DNA from: a virus
DNA: 25,306 nt
Reading direction: 5' to 3' (one strand)
IMG/VR virus record: IMGVR_UViG_3300033144_002341
Location: 1-25,306 of that record
Shown here: positions 23,493 to 25,306 of the stretch, in pieces
How positions within the stretch are numbered: position 1 is the first letter of the stretch
Layout of the letters: each line of letters starts with the position of its first letter
Position numbers and translations under genes: made by a program
Notes under the pieces: generated by a model
What the model saw: only the letters and a program-made list of their open reading frames with translations
Databases searched by the model: none
What the model was told of the DNA's origin: nothing

Positions 23493-23659
23493 ATGAGAAA
23501 GAAGAGATGGTTGCAGTATTCAGTAAATGTAAAGAATGTGGTGAGTTCAAACCCAGGTATCATATGTGGATGACTATGAGAGAAGGGATAGACTGGACAT
23601 GCCATGATTGTAGAGAGGGTAGAGATAATGAAACTGAAAGGGTCAGACACAATGAATGA
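23489..23659 (+). CDS. Mini zinc-ribbon protein (56 aa)
   Basis: 56 codons. CKEC (residues 14-17) and CHDC (38-41) are the knuckles, with a Trp-rich strand between (YHMWMT, GIDWT). It is the fourth free-standing ribbon in the early region. Overlaps both neighbours. Confidence 0.6.
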   Translation: MNEKEEMVAVFSKCKECGEFKPRYHMWMTMREGIDWTCHDCREGRDNETERVRHNE

Positions 23660-23918
23660 GAAAGCATCAGAGATACAGAAGAAGGCAATAACTATACTAT
23701 GTAATACTATAAATATATCCTATGAGGATCTGTTCAAGAGGTCATACCCACTGGTGCCACCGGTGCCAATGGACGACCTGCCTTACAATACGGCCACGAG
23801 GATTATACACTGTGGCAACACATCCATCCCTGAGATTGTGGGTGCGGCCAGTGACTTTGAAGAAGAAGAGCACGACCAAGAGGATATGTTCAAGCAAAGG
23901 ATGGAGGAAGACAAATGA
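23628..23918 (+). CDS. Hypothetical early protein, start uncertain
   Basis: 96 residues from ATG 23628 (SD AGAGGG, spacing 8), or 88 from ATG 23652 (SD AAAGGG, spacing 9); both are plausible, and the frame overlaps the mini-ribbon gene. The core SEIQKKAITILCNTINISYE and LFKRSYPLVPPVPMDDLPYN is helical with a proline-rich middle. The C-terminus is acidic (FEEEEHDQEDMFKQRMEEDK). Overlaps the next gene by ATGA. Confidence 0.5.
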   Translation: MKLKGSDTMNEKASEIQKKAITILCNTINISYEDLFKRSYPLVPPVPMDDLPYNTATRIIHCGNTSIPEIVGAASDFEEEEHDQEDMFKQRMEEDK

Positions 23919-24181
23919 GAGAAACATGGGAAGAATATCTAAATACAAGGCCACCTATAGTGAGAGAGATATTTGAGGAGTATCCACCTGGCACAGAGAT
24001 ATACGGTGAGTGTGATATGATACATTATGTGATAGGTGTTAGAGAGGAAGAAGACCGGCCGAAAGAAGAATACTCTTTGATTACATCAACGGTCAATCCG
24101 TATGAGGATTACGATGGAGCACATGCGAATAAAGAGTATATGCATTATGGGTGTATAAGAAGAATAGATACTGGGGAATAG
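23915..24181 (+). CDS. Hypothetical early protein ending inside a tRNA gene
   Basis: 88 residues, start coupled by ATGA, SD GGAGG. WEEYLNTRPPIVREIFEEYP with PGTEIYGECDMIHYVIGVRE looks like a small alpha/beta protein in which the central strands (IYGECDMIHYVIGV) may form a sheet. The Tyr/Glu-rich middle is unusual. The TAG stop is formed by bases 8-10 of the tRNA that follows, which fixes both ends without any spacer. No family recognised. Confidence 0.5.
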   Translation: MRETWEEYLNTRPPIVREIFEEYPPGTEIYGECDMIHYVIGVREEEDRPKEEYSLITSTVNPYEDYDGAHANKEYMHYGCIRRIDTGE

Positions 24182-24244
24182 TTCAGTAGGTAGAACATCC
24201 GGCTCTGAACCGGAAGGTGGCAGGTTCGACTCCTGCTTCCCCAT
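24172..24244 (+). tRNA. tRNA-Gln(CTG)
   Basis: A full cloverleaf. The acceptor stem TGGGGAA/TTCCCCA is perfect. The D arm GTTC/GAAC has an eight-base loop containing GG. The anticodon stem TCCGG/CCGGA holds the loop CTCTGAA, giving anticodon CTG (reads CAG). The variable loop is 5 nt, and the T arm GCAGG/CCTGC has the loop TTCGACT. The U1-A72 pair is a known glutamine-tRNA identity element. CCA is not encoded. The first ten bases overlap the end of the preceding gene. Confidence 0.9.
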
Positions 24245-24365
24245 AAGTAAGGAAAAAATCGGCGGGCCAAACAATCCACGGCATCACTCTACATTATGTA
24301 ATAGTAATAAGATATAGGATATGTCATAGGTGTCCCATACAGACACCACACGCCTCTATCGCACC

Positions 24366-24420
24366 ACAACCTATACCTACTACCCTACCCTCCTTGGCAG
24401 GAGGCCTATGAGGTTGTTTT
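24366..24420 (+). terminator. Stacked-hairpin terminator after the tRNA
   Basis: ACAACCT (24366-24372) pairs with AGGTTGT (24411-24417), which runs directly into TTT. A second perfect stem, CCTCCT/AGGAGG with a TGGC loop (24389-24404), stands inside. A smaller hairpin GGTGTC/GACACC (24329-24347) lies upstream. Plausible end of the early/tRNA transcript. Confidence 0.55.
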
Positions 24421-24491
24421 ACTATCATATTCCTAAATAGTGGATCCTGTATACCCCCCTGCCTATCCGTATGGGGTGTTCTATTACTTTT

Positions 24492-24682
24492 TACTATAAG
24501 TATTCGTTATGATTATAGTTCTACCCTGTTATGTTCTTATACAGTATACTATACACTATGTATTACCTATATGTATCGTCGAACAAGCACTTCCGATTTC
24601 GATCGACCCCCCACCACTTCGATCGTCGGACGGGTAGTATAAATAAGTATACTTATAGTATATGTATCAGATACTTATAGTA
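24492..24682. repeat. 12-bp iteron-like repeats
   Basis: ATACTTATAGTA occurs at 24649-24660 and 24671-24682 in direct orientation and at 24492-24503 inverted (TACTATAAGTAT). A nine-base partial (ACTTATAGT) is at 24711-24719. CCTATACGG is repeated nearby at 24698-24706 and 24733-24741. Confidence 0.7.
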
Positions 24683-24826
24683 AAACATACTGTATAACCT
24701 ATACGGCATAACTTATAGTGTATAGTGTATACCCTATACGGTATGTGCGTGTATTCCTTACTGATTGTATTAGATACTGTATGTATGTATGTATTTACTA
24801 AAGTCCAGCGATCGATGCGTCGATCG
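24600..24826. repeat. CGATCG cluster with a perfect hairpin
   Basis: CGATCG occurs at 24600-24605, 24620-24625, 24809-24814 and 24821-24826. The last two form CGATCGA-tgcg-TCGATCG (24809-24826), a perfect 7-bp stem with a 4-nt loop. CTTTTTC lies a few bases after, so a weak terminator is also possible. Confidence 0.65.
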
Positions 24827-25241
24827 AGATTTGCTTTTTCAAAATACCAATATAAGGCGCACATCCTTTTTCCGGAATTTTTTTCTGGTGATTTTTCAAC
24901 TGTGCGGAAACACTAACGAAAGTATTGTTTGGCCGTTATAGGAAACACCTTGGAATAGTAGTATAAATAGAACATAAGCATATTGAACGCAATAGTGCGC
25001 TGTGTGTCCTTTGTCTGTATGTATTACTAAAATACCCCCGCGAGTGCGGTCCGGGTAAGTAGGTGGATATTACTACCCTTTTCAGATAGGGGGTATACTT
25101 TCCCCACCACGGAAACACTTCATTTGGACACGGTCATTAGCATAAATAAGATAGTTTAGTATAGAACATAACATACCATAGATTAGTATAGGACATTGTG
25201 TTAGAGTATGCATAAAGATTGAGTTAGATTTAGTATAAATA
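24638..25241 (+). promoter_or_regulatory. Four TAG(T/C)ATAAATA motifs, candidate promoters
   Basis: TATAAATA occurs at 24638-24645, 24962-24969 and 25234-25241, and CATAAATA at 25141-25148. All four are preceded by AG and followed by AG or GA. TATAAATA is the consensus of T4-type late promoters. The last is 26 nt before an ATG with an SD between them, the correct geometry for a short leader. Confidence 0.5.
24906..25119 (+). repeat. GGAAACAC direct repeats
   Basis: GGAAACAC(T/C) at 24906-24914, 24941-24949 and 25111-25119, all in the same orientation, in non-coding DNA. Spacing to the neighbouring TATAAATA sites varies, so they are more likely binding sites than -35 boxes. Confidence 0.5.
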
Positions 25242-25267
25242 GATGTATAAACTATAGGAGGCACCAA

Positions 25268-25306
25268 ATGAATGATTTAGATAGAACATTAGAAAGAATG
25301 CGAGAC
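25268..25306 (+). CDS. Start of a gene that runs past the window
   Basis: ATG 25268 with AGGAGG at 25256-25261 (spacing 6). The thirteen visible codons read MNDLDRTLERMRD, a charged helix. The clear SD and the TATAAATA at 25234-25241 make it a probable first gene of another operon. Too short to name. Confidence 0.6.
   Translation, partial: MNDLDRTLERMRD

Larger units (their letters stand above)
24245..25267. other. One-kilobase intergenic repeat-rich region
   Basis: No credible gene is seen on either strand; the longest frames are low-complexity and have no good SD. The stretch is AT-rich and contains many short repeats and hairpins, listed separately. It separates the early cluster from a new gene at 25268. 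A replication origin, a promoter array or both are possible. Confidence 0.65.

Noticed and set aside
24329-24347. GGTGTC/GACACC hairpin as a separate terminator
   Set aside because: No T run follows; listed only as part of the structured region before the stronger stem.
24600-24830. CRISPR-like repeats
   Set aside because: Repeats are only 6-12 bp with irregular spacing; no array structure.
24667-25267. Several 60-65 codon frames on both strands in the last kilobase
   Set aside because: Low-complexity, repeat-derived (many Tyr/Thr/Ile), no SD, and overlapping each other and the repeats.

Overview
The window is part of a tailed double-stranded DNA bacteriophage genome (Caudoviricetes, siphovirus-like). 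Every convincing gene is on the + strand, genes are packed with 4-23 nt overlaps, and most have clear Shine-Dalgarno (SD) sites (GGAGG, AAGGAG), so the host is a bacterium. The genes use AGA/AGG arginine and ATA isoleucine codons heavily. The host cannot be named from the sequence. No integrase, terminase, portal, capsid, polymerase or lysis gene is visible here.

Region 1 (1-16978) is the structural operon. It begins inside a structural protein and continues with a head-tail connector, an HK97 gp10-like protein, a tail-terminator candidate and the tail tube. The tail-assembly chaperone follows and carries a textbook -1 frameshift site (A AAA AAC), giving G and GT products as in lambda. Next come an 829-residue tape measure, a distal tail protein, a BR0599/DUF2163-like hub protein, an NlpC/P60-like peptidase and a tail-tip protein. 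The tip protein is split in two and has a cysteine-rich block at the break. The operon ends with fibre and appendage genes, among them a sulfotransferase-like enzyme that overlaps a fibre gene. There is no sheath gene, which argues for a long non-contractile tail.

Region 2 (16979-17460) is a transcription boundary: two hairpin terminators, then a strong sigma70-type promoter (TTGACA at 17255).

Region 3 (17461-24244) holds about twenty mostly small genes of early or middle type. They include several mini zinc-ribbon proteins, a cold-shock-domain protein, a MerR/excisionase-like regulator, two HNH-type endonucleases (one with an exact 30-bp tandem duplication, one fused to an AP2 domain), a sigma-factor-like protein, three tandem genes starting MTTKE, and a tRNA-Gln(CTG) whose 5' end contains the stop codon of the gene before it. 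Many of these genes are under 60 codons.

Region 4 (24245-25267) is about 1 kb without a credible gene. It is rich in short repeats: three copies of a 12-mer, four TAG(T/C)ATAAATA sites, CGATCG clusters with a perfect hairpin, and GGAAACAC repeats. The last TATAAATA lies just upstream of a well-formed SD and the first codons of a new gene that runs off the window. I read this as a regulatory and possibly replication-origin region. The best candidates for something undescribed are this region together with the phage sigma-like protein, the split tip protein, and the sulfotransferase in the tail operon.
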